DNA of 24,140 nt, taken from positions 1-24,140 of the forward strand of contig JBAXRT010000033.1 in assembly GCA_037131065.1 (NCBI GenBank), read 5' to 3'. Below are positions 8,371 through 15,648 of this stretch, in pieces; position 1 is the first letter of the stretch, and each line of letters opens with the position of its first letter. The stretch is from JBAXRT01 sp037131065. Its GTDB lineage: Bacteria; Bacteroidota; Bacteroidia; Bacteroidales; FEN-979. The translations under genes and the position numbers were made by a program. The notes below the pieces were generated by a model. It was given only the letters and a program-made list of their open reading frames with translations. It made no database searches and was not told the origin of the DNA.

Positions 8371-9434
8371 CACAACCCATCTATAAAAACCTTCTGATCA
8401 TATACTATTCCGGCACAGGGAACTCCAGGCGCTGCGCCGAATGGATCATAGAGAAGGGAAAAGAAAAGGGACTCAACATCTTTCTTTATTCTTATCCCCA
8501 GTACCTGAAGGGTGAGTTTCCTGAACTTTCAGGACCCACCCTCATCGGGATCTGCTCTGCTACCCACGGATTCAACCTCCCCCACTCTGTTCTGAAGATG
8601 ATCTTCCGGTTCCGGCTTTATCCTGGTTCCGATATTTTCCTTCTTAATACCAGGGCCGGGATGAAACTGTCAAAACTATTTCTTCCGGGACTTAGCGGTC
8701 TGGCGCAGATCTTCCCGGCGCTGGTGATGAGGCTCAAAGGGTACCCGGTCGTCGCAATGCGCCCGGTCGACCTTCCCTCCAACTGGATCTCGCTCCACCC
8801 GGGATTGAAGCAGAAGGTTGTCAATTCGATGGAGAACCATTACGAGATGAAAGTGAAAAAATTTGCTGAAGGGCTTTTAACCGGGAAGCGGACCTACTGG
8901 CCGGCATTTGTCTCCCTGCCTTTTGATCTCCTTGTGACTCCCATTGCCGTCGGCTATTATTTTATTGGGAGATTCATCCTCGCCAAGACCTTCTTTGCCT
9001 CCGACAAGTGCAACGATTGTATGCTCTGCATCAGCGCATGTCCCACAAAATCGATCATCCTTAAAGACAACCGTCCCTTCTGGAAACTGACCTGCGAAAG
9101 TTGCATGCACTGCATGAACTTTTGTCCACAGCGCGCTATTGAGGTTGCCCATAACCTCTTTATTCCGCTCCTGTGGCTGATGATTGTCATTATCAATCCA
9201 TTCATCAACAAAATCTTCCTTGAGTTCCTGGGCCGCTACTTTGAACAGGTCCGGTTCCTGGGGGAGACCATCACAACCATCATACAATGGGTTGCGACAG
9301 TTGCTCTCTTTGCCGGCTCATACTATCTTGTGCATTACCTGATGCACTTCAGACCGGTATGGCGCTTTATGAGCTGGTTCACCATAACACGCTTTGCATT
9401 CTGGAGGCGGTACAAGATCCCGAAATCAGTTTAA
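8367..9434 (+). CDS. EFR1-type flavodoxin/ferredoxin fusion with membrane segments
   Basis: The 355-residue protein joins an N-terminal flavodoxin-like domain (FMN phosphate loop YSGTGNSRR at 14-22; SATHGFNLP near 64-72) to a 2x[4Fe-4S] ferredoxin domain with two classic clusters of cysteines, C215/C218/C221/C225 and C243/C246/C249/C253. Hydrophobic stretches at about 187-205, 263-283 and 305-325 suggest membrane association, which is more than most EFR1 family members show. The likely role is electron transfer between flavin and iron-sulphur centres on the cytoplasmic face; donor and acceptor are unknown. The start is GTG, whose last two bases plus the next A form the stop TGA of the nucleotidase gene, so translation is probably coupled. 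It converges with the alkaline phosphatase gene, the two stop codons overlapping at 9431-9434. Confidence 0.85.
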   Translation: MTQPIYKNLLIIYYSGTGNSRRCAEWIIEKGKEKGLNIFLYSYPQYLKGEFPELSGPTLIGICSATHGFNLPHSVLKMIFRFRLYPGSDIFLLNTRAGMKLSKLFLPGLSGLAQIFPALVMRLKGYPVVAMRPVDLPSNWISLHPGLKQKVVNSMENHYEMKVKKFAEGLLTGKRTYWPAFVSLPFDLLVTPIAVGYYFIGRFILAKTFFASDKCNDCMLCISACPTKSIILKDNRPFWKLTCESCMHCMNFCPQRAIEVAHNLFIPLLWLMIVIINPFINKIFLEFLGRYFEQVRFLGETITTIIQWVATVALFAGSYYLVHYLMHFRPVWRFMSWFTITRFAFWRRYKIPKSV

Positions 9435-10924
9435 TTTACCGTCCAGATCTTTTTGATCAACTTCTGTATATCGGAATTCTGTATGTAGGGCCCTCTAACA
9501 GGATCCTGTCCCGTTGCAAAACCCTGGAAAAGTTCACTCCCTCGCCCTTTTGCAAAAAGAGGAACCAGCGAGTTTGTATGGTTGGGCGAATTGAACTTCA
9601 TCATTGGGAGACTTCCGACGCCATTATCGCCAATGGGTAAGAACGGTGGGCCTCCCCAGAGGTATCCCGTTTCGTGATCGGCTGTGACGATGACTATCGT
9701 CTCATCCCAGTTACTGTGGCTGTTCACCCAACCGATTACCGCTTCCACGGCTTCATTCAGGCCAACGACTTCCTCAATTGTTCGTCCTTTCTGGCTGTTG
9801 TGTTCGGCCCAGTCGATGGCGCCCCCCTCGATCATAAGGAAAAATCCCCTGGGATTGTTGTCCAGCACATTGATGGCGCCAAGAGCCATCCCAGCCAGTG
9901 TAGGGATATCTTTAATATAAGGAGTCACGAAGGGGGGGGAATCATTGGTTTCACCCTTTCCCGCAGCCCTTGCCATCTGCAGGGCGGAATGTACTTCGGG
10001 ACACCCGAGTACCCGGACTGGGGTAACACCTTGTTCTAGACTCTTGAAATCATCCAGATTTTGAACAACAGTCCAGGGATCAGCCAAGCCATCGCCATTG
10101 CAATCCTTTACCTTGTAATCTCTTCTCTCAAAAACAAAACGGGTCTGCTTTCCCGAGCCTTTCACCAGCTGGGCCCACAAGGAACTGTCGCCGACATATT
10201 CCGTTGTTTCCCATTTTTTCACCAGAGACCGGCCATCATTATCAAAGGCAGGATTACCGGTTCCCATGATCACATCGCACCGGCTCTTCAGGATCATATC
10301 CCTCGCGATCTCGGTATACTTTGAACGGGAGCGGTTGTGCGTTACAAACCCCGCCGGCGTAGCATGGCTGAACGGGACACTGCTCACCACCCCAGCCGAT
10401 TTCCCCAGCGACTTCGCAATCTCCACAAGGTTTTTGAGGGTATCGGATTTCATCCCTATGCCGATCGACTTGTTATATGTTTTGAAACCGGTGGCCATGG
10501 TGGTGGCCGCAGCCGATGATTCGGTGGCATTTCTCCTGAGATATGCAGTATCCTTCCAGGCTGCCACCGGATCGTAGCCGACTGAAGATTTACCGCCCAT
10601 CTGATCCGCGGGTTCATTATCGTCAACGCTGGCCGCGTAGGTGGCCACCGCCAGCATGACCGGGAAGCTCTCCCAAACCATCTTCTTCCCGAGATAGAAC
10701 TCCGTCGCCTTTTCAGCATTGAACCCCATCCCGTCGCCAATGATCAGGATGATGTTTTTTCGGTGTACCGGTGAGTTATTTGGTTGAGAAAATGCATGCA
10801 ATGGCAGAAATAATACCAGCAGCAAGATTACCATGGGAAAGAAGAGAACCCTGTACCTTATTTCCAATTTCAAACGGACAATATCCACAGGAGAGACTAT
10901 TTCCGGTAAAATTAGTGAATACAT
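9431..10924 (-). CDS. Exported alkaline phosphatase (PhoA superfamily)
   Basis: The protein is an alkaline phosphatase, a Zn/Mg-dependent periplasmic phosphomonoesterase. Numbered from the ATG at 10924 (497 residues), the metal-binding IIGDGMG has D64, the nucleophile motif ESSAAAT has its serine at about S136, and later motifs MIEGGAIDWAEH and VTADHETGYL supply the remaining metal ligands. The usual Asp before the nucleophile is Glu here. A strong signal peptide ends in FLPLHAFSQ. The start is uncertain: ATG 10924 leaves about 30 residues before the hydrophobic core, whereas a TTG at 10873 would give an ideal basic n-region (MKLEIRYR). The longest frame, from 10996, begins inside the promoter box and is excluded. 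It is convergent with the EFR1 gene, sharing 4 bp at the stop codons. Confidence 0.88.
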   Translation of the reverse strand: MYSLILPEIVSPVDIVRLKLEIRYRVLFFPMVILLLVLFLPLHAFSQPNNSPVHRKNIILIIGDGMGFNAEKATEFYLGKKMVWESFPVMLAVATYAASVDDNEPADQMGGKSSVGYDPVAAWKDTAYLRRNATESSAAATTMATGFKTYNKSIGIGMKSDTLKNLVEIAKSLGKSAGVVSSVPFSHATPAGFVTHNRSRSKYTEIARDMILKSRCDVIMGTGNPAFDNDGRSLVKKWETTEYVGDSSLWAQLVKGSGKQTRFVFERRDYKVKDCNGDGLADPWTVVQNLDDFKSLEQGVTPVRVLGCPEVHSALQMARAAGKGETNDSPPFVTPYIKDIPTLAGMALGAINVLDNNPRGFFLMIEGGAIDWAEHNSQKGRTIEEVVGLNEAVEAVIGWVNSHSNWDETIVIVTADHETGYLWGGPPFLPIGDNGVGSLPMMKFNSPNHTNSLVPLFAKGRGSELFQGFATGQDPVRGPYIQNSDIQKLIKKIWTVN

Positions 10925-10993
10925 CCACCACTTTCCCCCTTTCGTCCCCCTTTTTCGGCAGGTCGTAGAAAAAAGATATCCAAAAGCTCCCTG

Positions 10994-11007
10994 CAAAGGT
11001 ACATTTG
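10994..11007. promoter_or_regulatory. Overlapping divergent -7 boxes
   Basis: The 14 bases CAAAGGTACATTTG hold two full TAnnTTTG matches that share the central TA: TACCTTTG on the minus strand (11001-10994, toward the alkaline phosphatase) and TACATTTG on the plus strand (11000-11007, toward the gene at 11024). Neither has a clear -33 TTG. Both transcripts could not be started at once from this arrangement. Confidence 0.5.
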
Positions 11008-11023
11008 TGGAAATATTTTTTCT

Positions 11024-11275
11024 ATGGAAACAATTGTTCAGTTCTTCGCCTCCCTCGACATTTTCCAGGTGCTTATCAATTTATTTCCAGGTATTTTTAA
11101 CCCGATCGCCGAAACCATCAAAGGCATTTTCCTGCAGCTCTGGTCCGGTATTGAAAGCATCTTCGGGCACAATCCCTCCATCTTCTTTGGAATCCTCATC
11201 TCCTTTGGAATCTATGGCACTTATACATTCTTCCAGCGAGTCCGCAAAACACGATCAGTACACGTTAAAAAATAG
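11024..11275 (+). CDS. Small membrane protein of unknown function
   Basis: The 83-residue product starts at ATG 11024, about 11 nt after the predicted transcription start from the TACATTTG box. It is hydrophobic and aromatic-rich in the first half (METIVQFFASLDIFQVLINL) and has a clear membrane helix at about 52-70 (SIFFGILISFGIYGTYTFF), ending in a basic tail (QRVRKTRSVHVKK), which by the positive-inside rule should lie in the cytoplasm. I recognise no family. It is followed by the long low-GC gap and no co-directional partner is close. The promoter and the regular membrane topology argue that it is a real gene. Confidence 0.55.
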   Translation: METIVQFFASLDIFQVLINLFPGIFNPIAETIKGIFLQLWSGIESIFGHNPSIFFGILISFGIYGTYTFFQRVRKTRSVHVKK

Positions 11276-11422
11276 TCACTTTTTGCGGATTCTTTAGAAA
11301 TCCCCTCATTTTCGATTTTTGAATATTACCCTCTCTTCTGCCACCACAAAGACGCAATAAGAATAGAATATCAACAGTGTATTTAACTTCTAAGCGACTT
11401 TTCGATGGCATATTCAATTTAG

Positions 11423-11654
11423 AATATCCCATCATGCAACCCATTTGACGGAGTCATTGTCAGAGATATGAAGTCCTTCTTAAATAGGATATGACCACAC
11501 TGATGCGATAAAAATGATCGGGCAATGTGCTGTCGTTGAATACATAAGGGGAATAAAAATGAACGACAGTTTTAATGCATTGAGATATTGCAAAAATTTA
11601 CGATCCCTACCTAATGAACCTCTTGAACTCTACTGTTTTCTAAATGATAATTAA
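11423..11654 (+). pseudogene. Frameshifted remnant of a small conserved protein (AIHMIG...RYxxxLxxLP type)
   Basis: Two adjacent frames read as one protein. The first, open from 11423, gives NIPSCNPFDGVIVRDMKSFLN; skipping one base at about 11486 moves to a frame giving IGYDHTDAIKMIGQCAVVEY, then IRGIKMNDSFNALRYCKNLR, then SLPNEPLELYCFLNDN and TAA at 11654. This resembles, from memory, a short (about 85-90 residue) bacterial family with the pattern NPPEV...L...GYxxxxAIHMIG...FDEERYxxxLxxLP, whose formal name I cannot give. An N-terminal part is not recognisable upstream, where stops occur in all frames. The low GC and single-base shift fit decay. The alternative is a genuine 46-residue gene starting at ATG 11514, or an accidental match. 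Confidence 0.35.
11530..11569. repeat. Perfect 8-bp inverted repeat with 24-nt loop
   Basis: CTGTCGTT at 11530-11537 is exactly complementary to AACGACAG at 11562-11569. It lies within the gene remnant, so it may be chance or part of an RNA structure; the loop is purine-rich (ACATAAGGGGAATAAAAATG). Confidence 0.3.
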
Positions 11655-11768
11655 TTTTATCTGACCAATGCCTTAAAACAGGGCATTACCTGGCTGACCA
11701 GAATTTTCAGTTCCGCATCTGATTACTGACCCGGAGATGAATAAATCTTCGTAACTTGGTACTGAAAA

Positions 11769-11790
11769 ATCCCGGTGAATGTGCCGGGAT
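11769..11790. repeat. GC-rich hairpin in the leader of the 11805 gene
   Basis: ATCCCGG (11769-11775) and CCGGGAT (11784-11790) form a perfect 7-bp stem with an 8-nt loop, flanked by AAAAA on both sides. It sits 14 bp before the ATG at 11805. Read on the minus strand it would be followed by TTTTT and resemble a terminator, but no minus-strand gene runs into it, so a leader structure affecting translation of the operon is the other reading. Confidence 0.4.
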
Positions 11791-11804
11791 AAAAACCAGA
11801 TGCC

Positions 11805-12044
11805 ATGGAACCGTATGAAAACATCCTGACCCTCAACAATGAGCTGGAAGCCAGTCTTATGGAGGAAGTACTCACCGATCGGAAGATTCCCTTTGGAATA
11901 GTGCCGACCAACGACTCCGCCCTGGGCGGGATCATGGACCTCGAGATCGGGTGGGGCCGGCTCGAAGCCCCGGCAGAGTTTAAAAAGGAGATCCTCGCAA
12001 TCTACCGGGAAGTTAAGAAGAACAAACACCAGACGGGTACATGA
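11805..12044 (+). CDS. Small DUF2007-like protein
   Basis: The 79-residue soluble protein starts MEPYENILTLNNELEASLME. The pattern of a short beta strand, a helix of the type LEASLMEEVLTDRKIPFGI, a loop, and then LEIGWGRLEAPAEFKKEILA resembles DUF2007 proteins, which have a beta-alpha-beta fold of about 65-80 residues in which a helix selects among chains or domains by residues such as E-A-x-L-x-x-x-L. The match is by pattern only and could be wrong. Its TGA overlaps the ATG of the following large peptidase gene by 4 bp (ATGA at 12041-12044), so the two are translationally coupled and probably act together. A hairpin precedes the start. No signal peptide or cysteine is present, so it should be cytoplasmic. 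Confidence 0.65.
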   Translation: MEPYENILTLNNELEASLMEEVLTDRKIPFGIVPTNDSALGGIMDLEIGWGRLEAPAEFKKEILAIYREVKKNKHQTGT

Positions 12045-14977
12045 CCAGCAGATCTGCGATGAATCCTTCAGCCGGCTGGAAAAAATTACGGGAGGGATTT
12101 CCCTGGTTCCAAGGGGAGGATGGCTATCCCATCCTTGCCTATTCAGAATTTATGCCCCCTGTGAAAACAGGTTTCAATCCGTGTACTGGCGAACCATACT
12201 CCTGGGTCCTTTCTGAAGATGACCCCGAAGGATGGAGGGTGATGGAGATGGAAGAGGAATACCAGCTTCGCCCTGGCCTGAAAACCATCGGAGAGCAGGT
12301 GATGGAACACCTCATGGAACTTGGAAAGGGTACCCTTCCACGTGTCCTGGCAGGGCACAATGGCAGGAACCTGTCTGATAACGAGTACTGGCCACCGGAA
12401 CTCTCCTACCAGGCCGGGAAACTTCTTCATGAGAGATATGTCTTACTGGCTCCCCTTTCCCTTTCAAAGACTAAGGACGACAAAGGGCGTGTGCGATGGA
12501 CTTTCTACGGGGCAAGTGAACAGGGACCTGAACTGGCCTTCTGGCAATCATTTTTTGAATCTGAAACAAAAGAACGCCACGAGTCGGTATTTACAGGGCT
12601 CTTCAATGAAATTCTTCAAAAAGGTTACGGGGAAGAACTGAACAATACCCATTTCAGGTACCTCCCAACCGGCGACAGCAGCCCGGTATACTACTGGAGA
12701 CCCATTTCACATCCCTCCTGGATGCAGAAATATATGATTTCCGACGCTGATTCCTTCGATGATGTAAGATTCCTGCTCACCTTCCGTCCTTTTGTCTATC
12801 TGCCGGAAATCGTCAGAAAAAAATATCTCGCAGGCAAACTGGCCTTGCTTCCCTTCCCTGGCAGCCTCATTTTATGGGGCAACCGGGATTATATAAGGTT
12901 GAGCAGGAAACTCTATACAGCAATACAGTTCCCAATGCTGCGACTTGTGCACAGAAACGAGGGCGCCCACGGGATCCGCGTTCCGCAGTCGGGTTGGCTC
13001 TTCCAGCCAGGCCTTGGTAAAGAAAAAGCCGATATCTACGAGGAACTCATTGTAAACAATTATATCCGCTCAAGCCGCTGGGACCGCCAGAAACGATATG
13101 AGGACGGGCTGCTGAAAGACAGCAAAATCGATCCGGTACTCCAGACCCTTTTCAGCACCAACCTCGAAGCCCTTGACCTCTATAACAAGCCCATGGCAAG
13201 GAACAGCCAGATTCTCACCGAGAATTTCGACATCCTTCTTGATGGTCCCAGGGCAGGCAGGAAAGAGATCGGCGAGGCAGCCCTGATTTTGCTTGGCGGC
13301 GGTCTTTTCCGTTACCGGTTCTACTTTCCTCCTATGCAGGCGGGCCCTTATGAAATATTCTGGCACCGCCCCCTCGTGGCCTTCGTTCCAAAAGGAGCGA
13401 CCAAACCCGAGATCCTTACCGACCGTCTGAACGGCTTTCTCACTGCCTGCCACTCCGACTATCCCGACCCGACAAACCCCATAAAATTCTGGCCAAGGAT
13501 CCTGAACCGGGAGCTCCATACAGCGGTTTTCCGCACCTTTGATACGGAGCATGACCATTACCTTCACCAGACCTCCCTGAATATCGCAAGTATTATTGAT
13601 GCATGGGAGATCTTTAATGAAAAGCCCCTGCATCGCCATTTTGCCAGGAACCTTATCCGAATACCGAAGAAAGTTTCCCTTGAAGAGTGGCTCAAGGCCC
13701 TGCCCTCACTCTCAAAGAACCCGTCTTCCGCCTCCAGGATCGAATCCATCCTAAGGGGAATGATCTCAGGTGAGGACCATGCTGCAGGTATTTCAAAAGT
13801 TCTTACTTACAGTGCCACTGCGAACAGGAAATACGAGGAGGTATACTGGAACGAGATCTTTGAGCTGGCCCACGGAAAATATATAAACAAGGATAACGCC
13901 GATGTGGTGCAGGATGATCCCACCCTGCATCATATTACCCACAAGAAACGCGACCTGCAGCAGCTGGGCGATTTCCTGCTCCGACGCCACCGTGAATCGA
14001 TCAAAAATGCAGGTATTGAAAACATGGCAGAGGCCGGGGAACTGCCTTTCCGCTGGGAGACCGACTTTGAATTCCCGGGTTACGGAGGATGGGTTTCCAA
14101 CCAGAAAGGTGCGGAATATGAACGCGACCTCGTTGTGATCATACCCGGAAAAAACAGGAAAGAGGCCGTCGTCATGGCCGACCATTACGATACTGCCTAT
14201 ATGGAAGATGTTTTCGATAAAGAGAGCGGCGGTATCGGTGGACGGCTCTCCGCGGCCGGCGCAGACGATAACCACTCGGCAACAGCAACCCTGCTGATGG
14301 CTGCACCCATATTTCTGCAGCTTTCAAAGGAGGGTAAACTCGAAAGAGATATCTGGCTGGTACACCTTACCGGTGAGGAGTTCCCCTCCGACTGCATGGG
14401 GGCCAGGAACTTCTGCCAGCATTATGTGCAGAAAACCCTGCAGATGAAAAGGGAGGACGGGTCATTGTTGGATCTCTCTTCAGTAGAGGTCAAAGGAGTC
14501 TACGTAATGGATATGATCGCCCATAACCGCGACAACGCACGGGATATCTTCCAGATCTCCCCCGGGAAAAATGAGCCATCACTCCATCTCGCCTGTGAAG
14601 CCCATAAGGCTGCGCTGGAATGGAACAAGCTGGCGGCAAACCTTAACCTCACACCCGAAAGATTGAAATGTAAGGAGGGCCAGAGAACAACCGACGGAAA
14701 AACAATACCTGAGATGGCACTCCACCTGGCTGTGGACGGTGAGGTACGCACATGGGATGATCCCCACAGTACCCTTTACAACACCGACGGACTGATCTTC
14801 TCCGATTCAGGGATCCCCGTAGTACTCTTTATGGAAAATTACGACATTCACCGTACCGGTTACCACGACACCCACGACACGATGGAGAACATCGATCTCG
14901 ATTATGGCTCGGCTGTTTCTGCCATTGCCATCGAATCGGTTGCCCGGGTTGCAACCATCCCATCCACCAGCTGGTAA
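12041..14977 (+). CDS. Large M28-type zinc peptidase with an uncharacterised N-terminal half
   Basis: The 978-residue protein ends in a metallopeptidase domain of M28 type (about 660-978), an aminopeptidase or carboxypeptidase fold using two zinc ions. Candidate ligands and catalytic residues are all present in order: H715 (ADHYDT), D742 or D743 (GADDN), E779 with E780 (TGEEF, general base and ligand), D824 (VMDMIAHNRD) and H942 (GYHDTHDT). The first 650 or so residues match no family I recognise: they are rich in Trp, Tyr and Pro, and contain no signal peptide or membrane helix, so the enzyme should be cytoplasmic, unlike most Bacteroidota M28 enzymes. It overlaps the preceding small gene by 4 bp and the DedA gene begins 4 bp after its stop. 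Substrate unknown. Confidence 0.8.
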   Translation: MTSRSAMNPSAGWKKLREGFPWFQGEDGYPILAYSEFMPPVKTGFNPCTGEPYSWVLSEDDPEGWRVMEMEEEYQLRPGLKTIGEQVMEHLMELGKGTLPRVLAGHNGRNLSDNEYWPPELSYQAGKLLHERYVLLAPLSLSKTKDDKGRVRWTFYGASEQGPELAFWQSFFESETKERHESVFTGLFNEILQKGYGEELNNTHFRYLPTGDSSPVYYWRPISHPSWMQKYMISDADSFDDVRFLLTFRPFVYLPEIVRKKYLAGKLALLPFPGSLILWGNRDYIRLSRKLYTAIQFPMLRLVHRNEGAHGIRVPQSGWLFQPGLGKEKADIYEELIVNNYIRSSRWDRQKRYEDGLLKDSKIDPVLQTLFSTNLEALDLYNKPMARNSQILTENFDILLDGPRAGRKEIGEAALILLGGGLFRYRFYFPPMQAGPYEIFWHRPLVAFVPKGATKPEILTDRLNGFLTACHSDYPDPTNPIKFWPRILNRELHTAVFRTFDTEHDHYLHQTSLNIASIIDAWEIFNEKPLHRHFARNLIRIPKKVSLEEWLKALPSLSKNPSSASRIESILRGMISGEDHAAGISKVLTYSATANRKYEEVYWNEIFELAHGKYINKDNADVVQDDPTLHHITHKKRDLQQLGDFLLRRHRESIKNAGIENMAEAGELPFRWETDFEFPGYGGWVSNQKGAEYERDLVVIIPGKNRKEAVVMADHYDTAYMEDVFDKESGGIGGRLSAAGADDNHSATATLLMAAPIFLQLSKEGKLERDIWLVHLTGEEFPSDCMGARNFCQHYVQKTLQMKREDGSLLDLSSVEVKGVYVMDMIAHNRDNARDIFQISPGKNEPSLHLACEAHKAALEWNKLAANLNLTPERLKCKEGQRTTDGKTIPEMALHLAVDGEVRTWDDPHSTLYNTDGLIFSDSGIPVVLFMENYDIHRTGYHDTHDTMENIDLDYGSAVSAIAIESVARVATIPSTSW

Positions 14978-14981
14978 CCCC

Positions 14982-15623
14982 ATGGAAAATATTCTTCATT
15001 TTTTTGAGATCCTCCTCTCCTCCGAGAAACTGCTGAAATATGGTGGCCTTCTCCTTCTTCTCCTGGTGATCTATGCCGAGACCGGGCTTTTTTTCGGGAT
15101 CATTTTTCCCGGTGATGCCCTCCTTTTCACTGCCGGGATCTTCTGCGGTACCGGTGATCTCGCCGTGAATATCATCATCCTGGTCCTTACGGTGGCAATC
15201 TCAGCCATCATCGGGAACATTACAGGGTATGCCACCGGGAAGTATCTTGGGAAAAGGCTTTTTCAGAAGAAGGACAACTTCATCTTCAAACAGAAACACC
15301 TTGAAAAAGCGAAGGCGTACTATGACCATTATGGCGGTGTCTCCCTCATAGGCGGGCGGTTTCTTCCCGTGGTGCGGACCTTTGTGCCGATCCTGGCAGG
15401 CGCCATCGACATGAACTTCTGGAAATTCAATCTCTTCAATGTGATCGGAGCGCTGCTCTGGTCTGGCACGCTGATCCCGCTGGGCTATCTGCTCGGGAAG
15501 AAGATCCCTGCCTCAGCCGACAATGTTGAGTACATCGTTCTTGGTATTACAGCGATTACCATGACGATCATGATCCGTGGGATCATCAAACAGGCCAGAA
15601 AAGAAAAGGAAAAGAAACAATGA
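14982..15623 (+). CDS. DedA family membrane protein
   Basis: The 213-residue product begins at ATG 14982, 4 bp after the peptidase stop; the frame opens further upstream but that part lies inside the peptidase gene and lacks sense. DedA proteins are half-proton-coupled membrane proteins implicated in lipid (undecaprenyl phosphate) flipping, membrane potential and resistance to cationic peptides. Family motifs are visible: E33 and D45 in AETGLFFGIIFPGD, and R126 and R132 in GGRFLPVVRTFVPILAG, the conserved charged residues required in characterised homologues. Membrane segments lie near 22-45, 60-85, 150-172 and 183-200. The C-terminus is basic. As the last gene of a tight unit with a cytoplasmic peptidase, it may be linked to peptide or envelope turnover, which is inference only. 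Confidence 0.88.
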   Translation: MENILHFFEILLSSEKLLKYGGLLLLLLVIYAETGLFFGIIFPGDALLFTAGIFCGTGDLAVNIIILVLTVAISAIIGNITGYATGKYLGKRLFQKKDNFIFKQKHLEKAKAYYDHYGGVSLIGGRFLPVVRTFVPILAGAIDMNFWKFNLFNVIGALLWSGTLIPLGYLLGKKIPASADNVEYIVLGITAITMTIMIRGIIKQARKEKEKKQ

Positions 15624-15648
15624 AACTGAAGAGCATTCCCTGCTGACC

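Larger units (their letters stand above)
11276..11804. other. 529-bp low-GC intergenic region with a gene remnant and inverted repeats
   Basis: This is the only gap above 300 bp. It is visibly richer in A and T than its surroundings. It contains the probable frameshifted gene at 11423-11654 and several inverted repeats: ATATTC/GAATAT (11410-11427), CTGTCGTT/AACGACAG (11530-11569), AATGCC/GGCATT (11667-11687) and ATCCCGG/CCGGGAT (11769-11790). A near-match to the -7 element, TAACTTGG, lies at about 11751. No tRNA-like or IS-like structure is seen. Confidence 0.6.

Noticed and set aside
11276..11804. Possible mobile element or riboswitch in the 529-bp gap
   Set aside because: No terminal inverted repeats flanked by target duplications, and no known riboswitch core could be recognised; the inverted repeats are short.
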